A stretch of DNA of 64,000 nt from Lichenostomus cassidix (lineage: Eukaryota; Chordata; Aves; Passeriformes; Meliphagidae), in the NCBI GenBank assembly GCA_008360975.2, contig CM039182.1:83483405-83547404 (forward strand). Direction: 5' to 3'. The notes beneath the pieces are model-generated. The model searched no databases, was not told the origin of the DNA, and saw only the letters and a program-made list of their open reading frames with translations. Positions 26,533 to 38,335 of the stretch are shown one piece after another (positions within the stretch are counted from its first letter, which is position 1; every line of letters begins with the position of its first letter). The position numbers and the translations under genes are program-made.

Positions 26533-26602
26533 GAGTCTTAGGTCGCCTGGTAGTCTCCTTTAAGAATGAGTCTTTGGTCACCTCGTAGTCTCCTTTAAGA
26601 AT
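26533..26602. repeat. 35-bp tandem duplication
   Basis: Two adjacent 35-bp copies, 26533-26567 and 26568-26602, differ at three positions. Each ends in TAGTCTCCTTTAAGAAT. On the minus strand an AATAAAAT lies about 10 bp beyond the pair. Together these resemble a duplicated U3 unit followed by a polyA signal, so an LTR fragment is possible. That origin is speculative; the duplication itself is plain in the sequence. Confidence 0.9.
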
Positions 26603-28995
26603 CAGCCCCTGGAGTTTCTCACTACTAGAAGACTAGTTTGACTATTAAAAAGAAATAATAATAATTAGAAACCCTCATTAATTATTTTTGGTGGGCAAAA
26701 GCCGGAAAATGTGCAACTACATGTTCAAAGAACAGATGGCAAATAAAAAACATACAAGGATATATAAATAAATAAATCCATCAATCTACAATTGTATGTC
26801 AAAATAATTTGGGTGTCTGATTTGTAGTGTTACGAAGTGAAAATCCATGACAAATATAATAGGAATTACATGTGATAATCTTATCTTTTTTTTTTTTTAA
26901 TTTGACCAGAACTTTTATGTAATTTTTTTTTTTTTTTACAAATAATTAGGCCTTTAAGAAACCAGAATTATGGAGTGGGAATTTACTGATGAGCTTGAAG
27001 GGCAAAATGAAGTACTTTTAAAAAATAAAAGCAACCAACTTTTACGTTGCTGACAAAATAGTTGAATGAGCATATTCCATGAACAGGTCACAATACTTTT
27101 TCTTTTTTCTGTTATGTTCACAGTGTTGGAAGACCAAGTTCCCTGATTCCCTGGGATACCACAGGCTCTTTCTGTCCTGTGATCCTCCTCTGTTATTACC
27201 TGGCATTTCCTCTGCTTTATGGCTGCTTGTTGCTTTAACAAAGAATGGAAAATTCTCAGCCACAAGTGTTTTCATCCTGCCTGTCTTCCAAGATCCAAAA
27301 CGTATCCAAACATCTTCACAGTTCTGAGTCTCAGCCGTGATAGATGTCCCATAGCACCGAAGTCTGAGCTGTAGACCTTGGGATATCCAAAACACCTCCA
27401 GTAGCTGTTCAGCAGGGTTTCCAATAAGAATTTCAGAAAACCTTGATTAAAAAGTCTTACATATTATGAAGGTCAGTTTTTCCAAATCTTTAGGGATTTT
27501 AACTGCATTTCCTATGGGATTTCCGTGCTAAATGATACCATTTGGGGGAGCTGTTTCACTGCAGCTCTGCGAGGCTTGCAGCTTGTCTCTGTCCCATCAT
27601 GATCACAGCAACACCGGGAAGGGCAGGGCAGGAGCCTGTCTGTGACAAAAGGCAGGAGCTAACCTTGAGAAATTAGTAGAAAAGAACATATTCTATTTAG
27701 AAAATAGTAAACAGAGAGGGGGAAAAAAAAAAAAAAAAAACTAAACCAACAGATTTGCACAATCAAAAACATGTGAAACTTTGCTGGACACTTCAAAATT
27801 CCTGTGAGACTTGTATTTGTTCTGGAGCTAACCAAGTAGGAAAGATGCCAGTACCAAAGAGACCTCACTCTTCTGTAGAGCAAAGATCAAAGGAAAGGCA
27901 GAATACTAATCTAGGTAAATGGATTAAGAATTAAAAAAAAAAAAAAAATTTTCCATCTCTCCAGTTTCTCTGACTTTATGTGCTTGGGTAAGTAAGTCAA
28001 ACTAATTTTAGATTCAAGGCTCCTGCCTTTTAGTGTATGTTCATAGACTAGGAAATATTTCAGTAACAGAAACCTCTTGCACAGTGTGATGTGGGAAGCT
28101 CTATTTCAGGATAGTTGGCTATTTTGCTCTCACTTCTCCATCTGAAATTGCAGTCAGAAAACAATCTCTCTTGATCATGTTTCTAAATTTCTGCTGACTC
28201 CAACACTCGTATTTATGTTCTCGACCATCACATATTCATGGATATTAGGTATATCCAGTTTCAGTTTTCCTTTTACTGGGCCAAAACACTTAATTTTTAA
28301 TTTTTTTTTAACCTGACTTGCATGCCATTATTATTATTATTACTACACTAATCATTGAGGAAACCTGGTTTTGGTGGCTTTTGTTTTTGTGGGTTTTTTA
28401 ATCTCTGTGATATGCCAGTCTCTTGTAAAACAATAGTGCTTTCCAATCTTTTTATTAAAAGTGGGCATTGAAAAAAAATGTATTTGATATATGCCATTAT
28501 TTAAAATGGTAACTTCACTGAGAATTGCACTCAATGACAGTGTTTTCTCGAAGGTTAATGGGTGTTATCACTAGCTTCTCATCCAGTGCAATTGCTTTCT
28601 GTCTTTTCCAACTCTAGTGTTTTTTCATGTCACAAACCAATTACACAGTGAAGTACAATTAGATGAGATTTCTTGTATTTCTCTGATTTGGGAACATTAG
28701 TTGCCAGATTATCTTTGCTAAGACCTTTAATGTCTAACCGCATTTGCTTTAGCTTCCATATTCATAGTTGCTCTTGACATAAATTTTTGTTATAATGCCT
28801 TGCACATTGTTGAGCTTATATCAACAGTTCTGATGTTTGGATCAAGTTATTATCTTTTGAATTATGGTGAGTCTGTTTTGTTTTCTGTTTGATTTTGTTT
28901 GGGGTCTTTTTTTCTTTTATTATGTGCTACAGCTACTATTCACTAGATATTAAAAACAAACCCAAAATCTTTGTATGAATGCTTGCTGTGTTACG
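26603..28995. other. Unique DNA with several homopolymer tracts
   Basis: T-runs at about 26889-26900 and 26923-26938 and A-runs at about 27722-27740 and 27933-27948 punctuate the stretch. The GC-richer part at 27545-27660 is not a recognised repeat. Open frames of 100-117 codons on the minus strand (26954-27395) show no domain and are probably chance. Confidence 0.6.
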
Positions 28996-28997
28996 TT

Positions 28998-29052
28998 TGT
29001 GGTTGGACTCCATGATCTTAAGGGTCTTTTCCAACCTAAATGACTATTATTA
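28998..29052 (+). mobile_element. CR1 LINE 3'-end fragment
   Basis: GTGGTTGGACTCCATGATCT, then TAAGGGTCTTTTCCAACCTA and AATGACTATTATT form the CR1 3' terminal block in plus orientation, ending in a degraded tail. Only about 55 bp remain and there is no coding sequence. Identification rests on the close match of the two blocks and their spacing. Confidence 0.8.
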
Positions 29053-29419
29053 TATATTGATTTTGTGTGTCAAATATGGAACAATTTGTGGAGGAGATCC
29101 TTGGTCTCAGCCAGTTTAGAGTCATTGATTGTTTCCAGGTTTTTTGCGGTGGATTTGGTTTTCCTACTCTCCTTAAATTAATTTTTTCTTTGTCCCCAAA
29201 TAAAGAACTGCATAATTGTGAAAATTTATATATTTAAATTTTTTTTCAGACACATCAAGTTTATCTTTAATCTTTACTCAGAGCCTTCTTCATAGTACTT
29301 TTACTTTTAAAAATATTTTATTCCTTCTGTATACTGAAGAATCTTTATTTGTTTTAATAATATTTCCCAAGTCTGACTCACCTGTCTTTTACCTTTTGAT
29401 GTCCTGAATCCTAAGCAGG

Positions 29420-29454
29420 AATTTTCCTTGTTAAAGCATAATTTTCCTTGTTAA
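29420..29454. repeat. Short direct duplication (15-bp word, 20-bp period)
   Basis: The exact word AATTTTCCTTGTTAA occurs at 29420-29434 and again at 29440-29454, separated by AGCAT. A slippage-type local duplication. Confidence 0.9.
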
Positions 29455-31019
29455 TCAGGTTGCTTATTTGGCTTTTTTTTTTCTGCCTACATATAAGTCT
29501 TTCCTGAAGGATCTATTGATTCAGTTAGGACCTTATTTTCCAGAAGATTTTCTGTACTCTTTTTTCTATTATTTTTCCTGTGTAGATTGTTGACAATTTT
29601 AGTATCTTGGACTTAAAGGAACACCAGGTATCTATCATATCTGGGGTCCTCAGATGTACTTCTTTCCCTGCCTTTTTGATATTCAGCCTTTTGATACAGA
29701 GAAATTAGGATTCAGAATATAGCTGAGACTTCTAAGTATAACATAATGAATAATAAGTGGTGACAGACAAAATAAAAGCTAATTGACTTTACTCTTCAGA
29801 TGTTCTTTTCCTTTAATAACTACGGCAAGAGTTTGAAATTGAATTTAATATGAAAAGCAAAGTCAGTTATTCTACAGATTATTATTTTTATATATTTGAC
29901 TTACAAAGTTATAAGCAGGTAATGTTCAAGTCAAAATTTTCTATTATACCTGTTTGTATAAGAAAAAAAAGCCCTTGGTTGTCTATTATTGTCCTTGGGG
30001 TGTGTCTGTGTGTACTTCTGAATAATTAAATATTTCATTACAAATTTGATAGTTTTCACTACAGTTAAGTACCCTGAAATGTCATATGTCTCAGCTGAGG
30101 CAGTGGCCAGCAAGAGATAATTCTTCAATAGTTGCAGAGAGGAATCACAAAGCTAAACAGTACACCTTTTAAATTATTAAAAAAGATAACACAAGTAGCT
30201 CCAAATGGAGACCTAGCCTATTTCTTTGGTCACATGGATGGGTAAAGGTGGGGTATACTCATTTTTTCTTGATGAGGAATTAAAAGGACAAAGAAAAAGA
30301 CACTTGTTCTATGGAGATATGCATAAATTCCCTTCACTTTGTGGATTATCTTGCTAGAAGGATACAGAAATGTGGGAATATTGTTACTGCTTCTCATTCT
30401 GTATCAACCTGTAGTCCTGTTTTACAGGATTTATTCAACCTTTTATTGTTCTGGATGTTGAAAAAACAATGTTCTTTTTGAAATTATGTAGCAGTTTAAA
30501 CTATAATAGAACAAACATGTTTCTGTTTAATAGTGAAGTCAAAGTTCATCATCATATCCTGGCAGAAACTTTGGTAGATGTTACTCATTGACCATTGGGC
30601 ATATTTGTCTTTTCTTCCTTATGACTGAAATTAGAGGTTTACACATCAACATTTTTTTACTTTTTTCTTTATTATTTTGGGGAAAAGTTTGTTAATGAGC
30701 AAACTTTCAGTTTTCAAAAAAGCTGATGGTCAAATCTCAAATGCAGTCTGATGTGTTTTCCTGTCAAAATCTGCAAAGCAGCTGTAGAAGTAACTTGGCT
30801 TGGGCAAAGCCTTGCAAAGTATTTACATGATTACGTAAAGCACTTTAAATCAAAATTTACAAGCAATCAGAAGACTTAAAAAAAAAATGCAGTTAAGAAG
30901 TACAGCATAACATCCTTCTCCAATTTCCCCTCATTAACTACTTCATTTTTATGCATTCTGAACAGTTCCTGATCTTAAGTCAAAATGTGTCCATGATCAC
31001 ATCCAAAATGAACTCTCTC

Positions 31020-31440
31020 ACAGTCTACATAATGCTTTGCTAGATTAATTGCTCCGTTTGTATGAGTCAGGAACATTTTCCAATCAAAGCAATTTTAGAA
31101 ATAAGATTATTTTGTTTTTACCATGATTAATTCAAATAAGTTTAAGTGAAATGAGTATCCTTTGCTTTTCATAGTACATGTTGAAGGGTATTGGATCCAT
31201 AGTCTTACTTCAGTCTTGAAGTAAAACAATTTGCATAAACATTAATAAATTTGCATAACTCATTTTCCCATGACAATCTGTCAAGTAATTTGAAAAGAGT
31301 CGTAAATGATGACAATCAGTTTCATAATTGCAATTTATGTTAATAACCTCTCCATGGCTTGAACTCTTTTCTGCATTATGGGCATATTCAAACGTCGTAG
31401 TCACAAAGTCGTAACGTTCTTATTGTCTTAGTTTAATCAA
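31020..31440. promoter_or_regulatory. Candidate conserved non-coding element with paired octamer-like sites
   Basis: ATTTGCATAA occurs twice, at 31229-31238 and 31249-31258, exactly 20 bp apart on the same strand, with ACATTAATAA between. Nearby are AGATTAATTGC (31041), ATAATTGCAATTTATG (about 31324) and a CpG-bearing stretch (AAACGTCGTAGTCACAAAG at about 31390). POU-family factors bind such octamer-like words and homeodomains bind TAAT cores. Enhancer function is inference and untested. Confidence 0.28.
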
Positions 31441-33041
31441 AAGTATGCACCTTAAAAGAATAAAATTGATAAAAAAATATTATTTTTTAAATTAAAATTT
31501 CATCATTTTCAACCTTAAGAAATGGCAAATTCCTACAAATAACTTGAACTATCCTGTTGGATTTAAGCTAAACTTTTAGAAGACTAACCATGAATTATTC
31601 TTTCTTCTTAATTTCTTCTTTGTAGATTTGTTGATAGTTTTGTAGGTCATTTTGGGTGGGTTGTTTGTATAGGTTTGTTTAAGCATGTAGGTTTTATTTT
31701 GTATATTTTGAAGTTTTGAGCTCAAATCTATTTTAATAGGTGAATGTTGAATAATAAAAATATCCTTGAATCTTGCTTTTAAACCAGAATTTGTTTCCCT
31801 TAAACTGTACAAAACAATAAAAAATGAATCTGATGTCATTATGGTATCCCAGATGTTGAGGGTTTTATGACAGGACACCCTTCTGTTTGGCTCCATGAAA
31901 ATCAAAGTGGAATTTATGAGGCTGCAATAAAAAGGATTAACCTGTTAATTTTTTTTAAACAAAGGGAATAAATCTGAAATAAGAATATGTGCTATCAGAT
32001 TTTATGAATTATTTAGAACCTAGAATTTGCTGTATGAAACATCATTAAATGAATAGTTGAGCACGATGAAAAGATTTGGCATTTCTACCCCTACTAAAAT
32101 CACTTGGATTATGTTTTATTTGACATCAGAAACAAAAATAGGTTGTTGATGCTTAATTACAGTTACTAGTGATTTCATGTGTTACAAAAAAAATTCTTTG
32201 ATCTATACCATACAGCAATTATAAAACACCCCAAGGGAAACTAGTAACTCATCAGAACAAAAGAGAGGAATAATGGAAAATTCCAAAGTGTTCAGAGGTA
32301 AAATTTAGTTTTGCCAAACCTCCTTCTTCCCATATTATGCTTCTGTTTACCTTACATGGCTTTTTTTAATAAACTTGAGAATCATGAAACTAAGCTGGTG
32401 GCAAAACTGTGAAGAAGTACACCAGAAATTGCCTGTAGTTCAACACTTTCTTTTAATTAGTGTCACCTAGATACAGTGAGCTTGGATAGCAACCAGACCA
32501 AACAGTCACCCTTGGAGAAGAGCAGAATCTTTGCTATGAATTTCCCTCTCTCTCTTTTTTTTTCTTTGGAGAGGAAATTTTAACTGAATCGCAGGTAAGT
32601 ATTAATGTTTCTGGTGAATTTGAAATTTCTGAATAATTTGAAAATGATCTGTATAAACATGTCCTGAACAATCTGAATAATTGAATAACTCAGTTTCTCT
32701 TTTCCAAATGGACATTCTCTTCCAGTGAAAACTCAGAAAATTCTGCAAAAGGGTTTGGGTATCTTTTGCTGTTCCTCTGACAGTGAAACAATCATTGTCA
32801 AAGTTTAAGCTTAGCTCACTGGATATGTTACATTTTTACCAAATCTGCACATTAATGAAAATAGGAGAAATTCAAAGTCCAGATATAATTTCTATGAGCT
32901 TTTATTTAATTCTGGATTGTGTTTTAATTTTATACCTGTAGTTTTATGCAAATGTGGATTATCAAATTATGTTCCCGTGGGATAAAATCTACAGATTCCA
33001 AGAGTTAGAAAGAGCTGAATTAAGAACTGTGTTTATGTGGC

Positions 33042-33260
33042 TGTTGAGCAGCTAGCAGAGTAATGAATGCATCAGTTCTCAGTGGCAAGAAGGAATGACC
33101 TTTATTGTTTTGATTTCATCACATATATAGAGTTCTCAAAAGTCACCCAGATTGGTCAGTCAAAGCCTTCCCCCAGGCCTGATTGGCCAGGCCTGCACCC
33201 CAAACACCCAACAACACCAAACACAAAAAACACAAAAAACCAAAAAACCCACCACATGTT
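33042..33260 (-). mobile_element. LTR-like endogenous retrovirus fragment, minus orientation
   Basis: Read on the minus strand there is a TATA-type box (CTCTATATATGTGATG), and about 25 bp downstream an AATAAAGGTCATTCC polyA signal. This compact promoter-polyA arrangement is typical of some avian ERV LTRs. The upstream part contains GATTGGCCAGGCCTG-type repeats (on + at about 33181). The + strand has a TGTTGAGCAG start at 33042 that could be one LTR end. The other end is lost in an A/C-rich stretch (33210-33252), and no target-site duplication was found. Confidence 0.48.
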
Positions 33261-33379
33261 TAAAATATTTTTGAGCCTTTTACAATGTGTATTGGAGTAG
33301 ATTGCAAGGTTTGGAAGCAGGGGACCTTCAGGACTGGCCTCTGTGGGAAGATGGTCTGAGCTGCCTCAAGCTGGAGACA

Positions 33380-33670
33380 GTCACTGCCAGCTATCCCTGC
33401 AACAGATCCACCACAGGAGGCAGCTGAGTTCATCAGCCACATATGGAGCATCTCTGGGAAAATGCATGTAAGAAAGGGCAGAAAATACCACACAGGAAGA
33501 GGACAAGGAAATAAAATGAAAGAAACAGCAGAGGATACATCAGAGGCAAAGGAGCAGCAGAAGTTTCTCCATGGGAGAGAAGATATTCCTCTGCAGCCTT
33601 TGGAAGAGGTCATGGTGGACCAGGCAGTTTTCCGTGCAGTCTGTGGAGAAGGAAACTTTTCAACAATCAC
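33380..33670 (+). mobile_element. Possible avian LTR fragment
   Basis: CTCTGCAGCCTTTGGAAGAG followed by GTCATGGTGGACCAGGCAGT at about 33590-33630 resembles the 5' part of the same avian ERVL-type LTR family as at 8091-8520. The neighbouring GAGGCAGCTGAGTTCATCAG block (about 33418) fits too. The match is from memory and only partial. Overlapping frames on both strands (33260-33670 minus, 33462-33731 plus) have no domain and are best read as repeat-derived. Confidence 0.35.
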
Positions 33671-33730
33671 ACATGGTGTGGGGGACAGTGAATGTGCAGC
33701 TGGGTGGGACTTTGGCTGTTGCTCAAGCTA

Positions 33731-36700
33731 AACCATCATAATTTAGCTTTATTGTTTTCAACCAGCACTTTATGAAGAGGTCTCACTAGTGGTAATGGTA
33801 ATGATAGCATCAATAAGATTCTTATTCGGGAGTTAAACAAACCCATGTATAGTTAATACTGAATATATAATTTGTAGAATAGTAGCCCTTAGACATAAAG
33901 GATAAAATGATGTAATATTGTCCTACTTTCTTGGTCTTGAGGCATCTATGTTTGCTTTGCCTCAGAACATTTCCAATGTTCTTTGAACACAGATGTCACA
34001 GTAATTGTTTCCACAATTTATCAGAGGTGCACATGGTACCATGAAGATCTGCAGCAAGTATAATAGAAATATTATGCAATGTCCCACTTGAAACCAATAG
34101 CCCACATGTCAGTCTAAGGAAATAGTCTAAATTTCAGTAAGAAGTTTTTTGTTGTAGTAGTTATTGACTTGCAATTGTGGGGTTTTTGGGAAATAAAAAA
34201 AAGGCCTCGTGGCAGGATATAATACCAGTTACCAGTTTGTAAAACTTAATCTCGTTTGAAATCATTTATAACTCCAGCTTCATCTCAGTCTCATTTAATT
34301 TTCAAAACTTGTGAAATTCACTTATTACTTATCTGATAGTTTTTTATAAATGTAAATTGGTGAATTTTCAAGCATTAAATTTAGGGAAATGTGATTTTCT
34401 ACTTTTCTACTCTTCTGCTGTACTCTTCTGCTATAAAATACTCATGTCGTCCTTCCATAGAACACTTTCCTATATCCTTTTTGAGTAACATTTGTATGCT
34501 TCACTGCTCTTCCTTCCATCCTTTCTTTTCCTCTCTACCTCATGTAAATGAATTAGAGGATTTTGGGATACTTGGAGAACAGAACTTTGTCAAAAATAAT
34601 TCCTTCTTCATTAAGATAAAGCTGGAAGACTGCCACAGAACTGCCAGAGATAGAGATTTCAATTTTCTGGTAGGCTGAAGCATAAAAGAGAGGAAAACAA
34701 AATGCATTCTAATATTCACCTTTTCTTTTCAACTGAATTAATTATGAATTAAGGTATCTGTTGTCCTGGGAATGCTGCACTACAAGTCACAGTGGGACTG
34801 CTAAACCTTGTCTAACTTGTTGGTTTGTAATGCGTTTTATTAATGAAATTGATTTTGGTCTTTCTTTGAGACTGAAAAGATGCTGGATGTTGCCTTCTTA
34901 TTTGCTTATTTGTTGTTAAGAATGTGTGATGCATTCAGGTTAGTAATTATTTAATATAATAAAGTTAATGTGCTGCCAGGAAACTGAAGAATTGCTTATT
35001 GGTTGCTTCCACTGGTGGCCCAACTTCAATATAGAGTTATAGGGAAAGAGTATGCATCATTAATCAATCTAAACTGCAATAGTTCAAACAGGTGCATTTG
35101 GAGTTTGCAAATTGAAGCTAAATAGAAATTCTAGACCATACATGATGTGTTTTCAAAAGTGCATTCACTTGATGAGAGCACTAAAATTCAAAACTATAAT
35201 GATATGATTAAATTTTAACAGTACTCAGCTAAGAGTTTACATTATGAATTTATTTAAGGGCGTGACTGACTCTCAGGGCAGCCCAGTGTGCAGTAGAATT
35301 TGGCTAGTTAATTTTAAGTTCTGCTTTTCCCACACGCACCTGTCCAACAGATATGGATTTAAAAGAAGAAAACTAAGATTGGCAAGAAATTAATTTCAAG
35401 TCACTTGTCATTTCCTCACTTGTTTCCCTGAAATTTTGTCTAGGAAACAACTATTACTAACTTTAAATATGTAAAGGACCATACTGTTAATGATGAGAAA
35501 ATCTGAAATTTGTAAAGCTAAGCAGTTACACCCTCCCACTCTTTGGTATTTTCCGATGTATAAACAGAATATTCAGTTGAATACAAAATTGAAAGGACAA
35601 ACTTTGTTCTATGTGTATTTTAGTTATTATCTGAAACAATTCATCATTTTTCATTTTTCATTGTTGCAACAGAAAAATATTTATGCAGAATAAATACCTG
35701 AGACAAAAGCCAGCATGGATCATAAAAAGCCACTTCCAGATTAGTTTAAGAGAAAATATTTTCTGAGGCTAGATTATGTACACAGAAATACTCTTTTAAT
35801 ACTCTCCTACGGAACCTTCCTGTGTTGTTAGGAAGTTGGGGATTGTATCTACTGGAATAATATTTTCAGGCCTTAATGTATTTTCTTGTTCTTTGCTAAA
35901 TTTCTGTAACAGATTTGGCATCATAAGACTTACCAATCCTTCTTTCACGTGGAGATGCAGACTGTATAACTGCACTAATCAAACAAGGTATGTAAAGCAC
36001 ACGGTGCTTTCTTTAGATAGTTTGTTCTCTATGTGCATAATATTTGTCTCCTAATTTTCTCCTAAAACAATCAAAGCTGCCTATCAGCGTGTTTTCAGTA
36101 CAGTATGTTTTGTCTTTAGCCACTCTGAGTTACATGACTTGAAAATAAATTTTAATTTGTCTGTGGATTACAGTTGTTTTATCTCATATATGGGGATTCA
36201 CTCTTCTAGGTATGCAGAGGGGAAGGCATACACACATATTTTGAATATGTATATTTCCTGACTGATTCAGGAATTAAAGTTTTGGTCATATGGAGTGAAG
36301 AAAATCTTTTCATTAAGCTAAATATATACTGTATAAGGTTTCTGGGTTTTTAAGTATCTGCATGCATTTGTAGGGATAAGAGATGGAATGACTAACCATG
36401 AAATCATTGAACCTTCAGAACAAGGGAACAATTACATTAGTCCAGACAGAGAAGTTGCTTGGTTTCCCTATTCCAATAAATCACTGCTCTATATTGCTTA
36501 GTGCGATGGATGAGATCACACAGGCAATACTGCATGCAAAGCCATGCCTTTGCCCAGCACAAACTTATAGATTACAGAGTTTGATTTATGACAGTCTATT
36601 AAGAGCAAGAAAAACTGGAGAACTATCTGCAACTATCAAAAGAGGATCTTTCTTTTGTGCTGAGAAGAATTATCCAAGGTACTAAAAGGATACAAAAGGC

Positions 36701-36770
36701 ACAAAATAAACTTAAGGAAAAAAAAAAAAAAAGGGGGAAAAATGATAACCTCTACTATAGAAAGTAGTGG
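33731..36770. other. Unique AT-rich non-coding DNA
   Basis: No gene or repeat was recognised. Frames at 34391-34678 and 36398-36685 (95 codons each) have no domain. An A15 run followed by GGGGG lies at about 36719-36737, just left of a CR1 end. Confidence 0.6.
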
Positions 36771-36773
36771 AAG

Positions 36774-36895
36774 AATCATAGAATCATGGAATATCCTGAC
36801 TTGGAAGGTATCCATGGGGATCATTGAAGGCCAGACCCCGGTCCTGCACAGGACATTCACAAGAATGACACTGTGTGTCTGAGGGTACAAAGTTC
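36774..36895 (-). mobile_element. CR1 LINE 3'-end fragment
   Basis: The + strand begins AATCATAGAATCATGGAATA, the reverse of the CR1 terminal repeat. TGACTTGGAAGGTATCCATG follows, then GGTCCTGCACAGGACATTCA and GTGTCTGAGGGTACAAAG. The second part parallels the 3' UTR of the 11591-12480 copy (GCCCTGCAGAGAGCCAT... TGAGTCTGAGAGCA), so both seem to belong to one subfamily. About 120 bp remain and no ORF2 is left. Confidence 0.8.
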
Positions 36896-37960
36896 TGGAA
36901 AAGGTCAGATCAAAAATGCCAAGAAAATGAACTTATTTGCTAGGGCTTTCAATTAGAAAGTAAAGAGTTATATCAGTCATTCCACCTGCCACAGATCATA
37001 GATGGTGATCTATGATTATGAGTCTGGAACTTAAGGGAGACCACAAGACAAAAGAGATTTTATCCTTCTAAAAGTTATGGAAACTCCTTGTTAAAATATT
37101 GACATTATGTCATTGCTCAAAGGAAGATTATGTGGCAGAGAAGAGTATCTAGGTTCATGTATAGATGCATTCTGAAAGCTGTCACAGCAATTTTGACAGG
37201 AAGAAAGGCTTCTTTCTTGTTCATTTTTGAAGTATTAGAACATTTTCATCTCTTTGGATACACACTTCTGTTTATATTTTGAACTAAATGCACCAGTGAT
37301 CTACATTTCCTCATTAAGATCCAAAGCTTAAGAATTACTGAGAAAGTATTAACAATAAGCCTCCATATGGAAGTATAAATAATTCACACGTTATGTGTTT
37401 TGTTTCATCTCTTAGGGAATATAAACTCAGCAACAATCAAGGTGAATGTCATCATTAATTATAGTTAAAATGCTGAAGTAGTGATACTTTTCCTGACAAA
37501 GCAATGCACATAGCCAAACTTTAAAAGAAGTTTATAAAGGGACTGAATGGATATTAAAATTATAACACTTATGTACTTAGTTTTGTAGTTACTGAACACT
37601 CAATCAGACATAAAAACACAGTTGCTGGAAACACTAGAGATAATTTTTATGTGCCATGATATTTTTGCAGGATTCAAAGAGGCATCTGTGCAAGCATCAT
37701 GCATTTTAAAATCATGAGTACTATACTTCCACAATGTGTGCTGAACATAGTTGCTCAAAATTATATCTCTGTCCTCAGTCTCTATACTCAGCCAGACAGG
37801 TTTTGCTAGAAGATGCTAAGTGTTTAACATTAAAGAGTTAACATATTCAAATATTTTCAGGACATTTCAAAATGTTTTTAAGCTGTGTAAAGACATTTTG
37901 TACTGCTGTTTAACTCTGTTCTAGTTTATAAAGTCTTAATTCAGCTCTCAAAAAATGGCC
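36896..37960. other. Unique non-coding DNA
   Basis: No gene, repeat or motif cluster was recognised in this kilobase. Confidence 0.65.
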
Positions 37961-37965
37961 AAAGC

Positions 37966-38335
37966 TTCCCTTCCCTTCCCTTCCCTTCCCTTCCCTTCCC
38001 TTCCCTTCCCTTCCCTTCCCTTCCCTTCCCTTCCCTTCCTTCCCTTCCTTCCTTCCCTTCCCTTCCCTTCCCTTCCTTCCTTCCTTCCTTCCCTTCCTTC
38101 CTTCCTTCCTTCCCTTCCCTTCCTTCCTTCCCTTCCTTCCTTCCCTTCCCTTCCTTCCCTTCCCTTCCCTTCCCTTCCTTCCTTCCTTCCTTCCTTCCCT
38201 TCCCTTCCCTTCCCTTCCTTCCCTTCCTTCCCTCCTTCCTGCCCTTCCCTGCCCTTCCTGCCCTTCCCTGCCCTTCCCTGCCCCCCCCTTCCCTGCCCTG
38301 CCCTCCCCTTCCCTCCCCTCCCCTCTCCCTTTTAC
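37966..38335. repeat. Polypyrimidine (CTTCC/TTCC)n satellite tract
   Basis: About 370 bp of nearly pure pyrimidine on the + strand. The left ~75 bp are uninterrupted CTTCC pentamers. The middle mixes TTCC tetramers with CTTCC pentamers. From about 38238 it degrades into CCCTTCCCTGCC-type units with scattered G. Such mirror-symmetric homopurine/homopyrimidine tracts can form triplex (H-DNA) structures. The long open frames over it on both strands (Gly/Arg/Glu/Lys-rich on minus, Pro/Ser/Leu/Phe-rich on plus) are artefacts of a repeat that rarely spells a stop. Confidence 0.97.

Larger units (their letters stand above)
29053..33040. other. Unique AT-rich non-coding DNA
   Basis: No gene was recognised. 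A 15-bp word AATTTTCCTTGTTAA is duplicated at 29420-29434 and 29440-29454. The minus frame 31576-31905 (109 aa) is lysine/asparagine-rich by composition and has no domain. A candidate regulatory cluster at 31020-31440 is listed separately. Confidence 0.6.

Noticed and set aside
26954..27395. Overlapping 103- and 117-aa minus frames
   Set aside because: They are in different frames of the same strand, share no family features and are opposed by a plus frame.
33260..33670. 136-aa minus frame considered as a gene
   Set aside because: It lies across a probable LTR fragment, overlaps a plus frame and has no domain.
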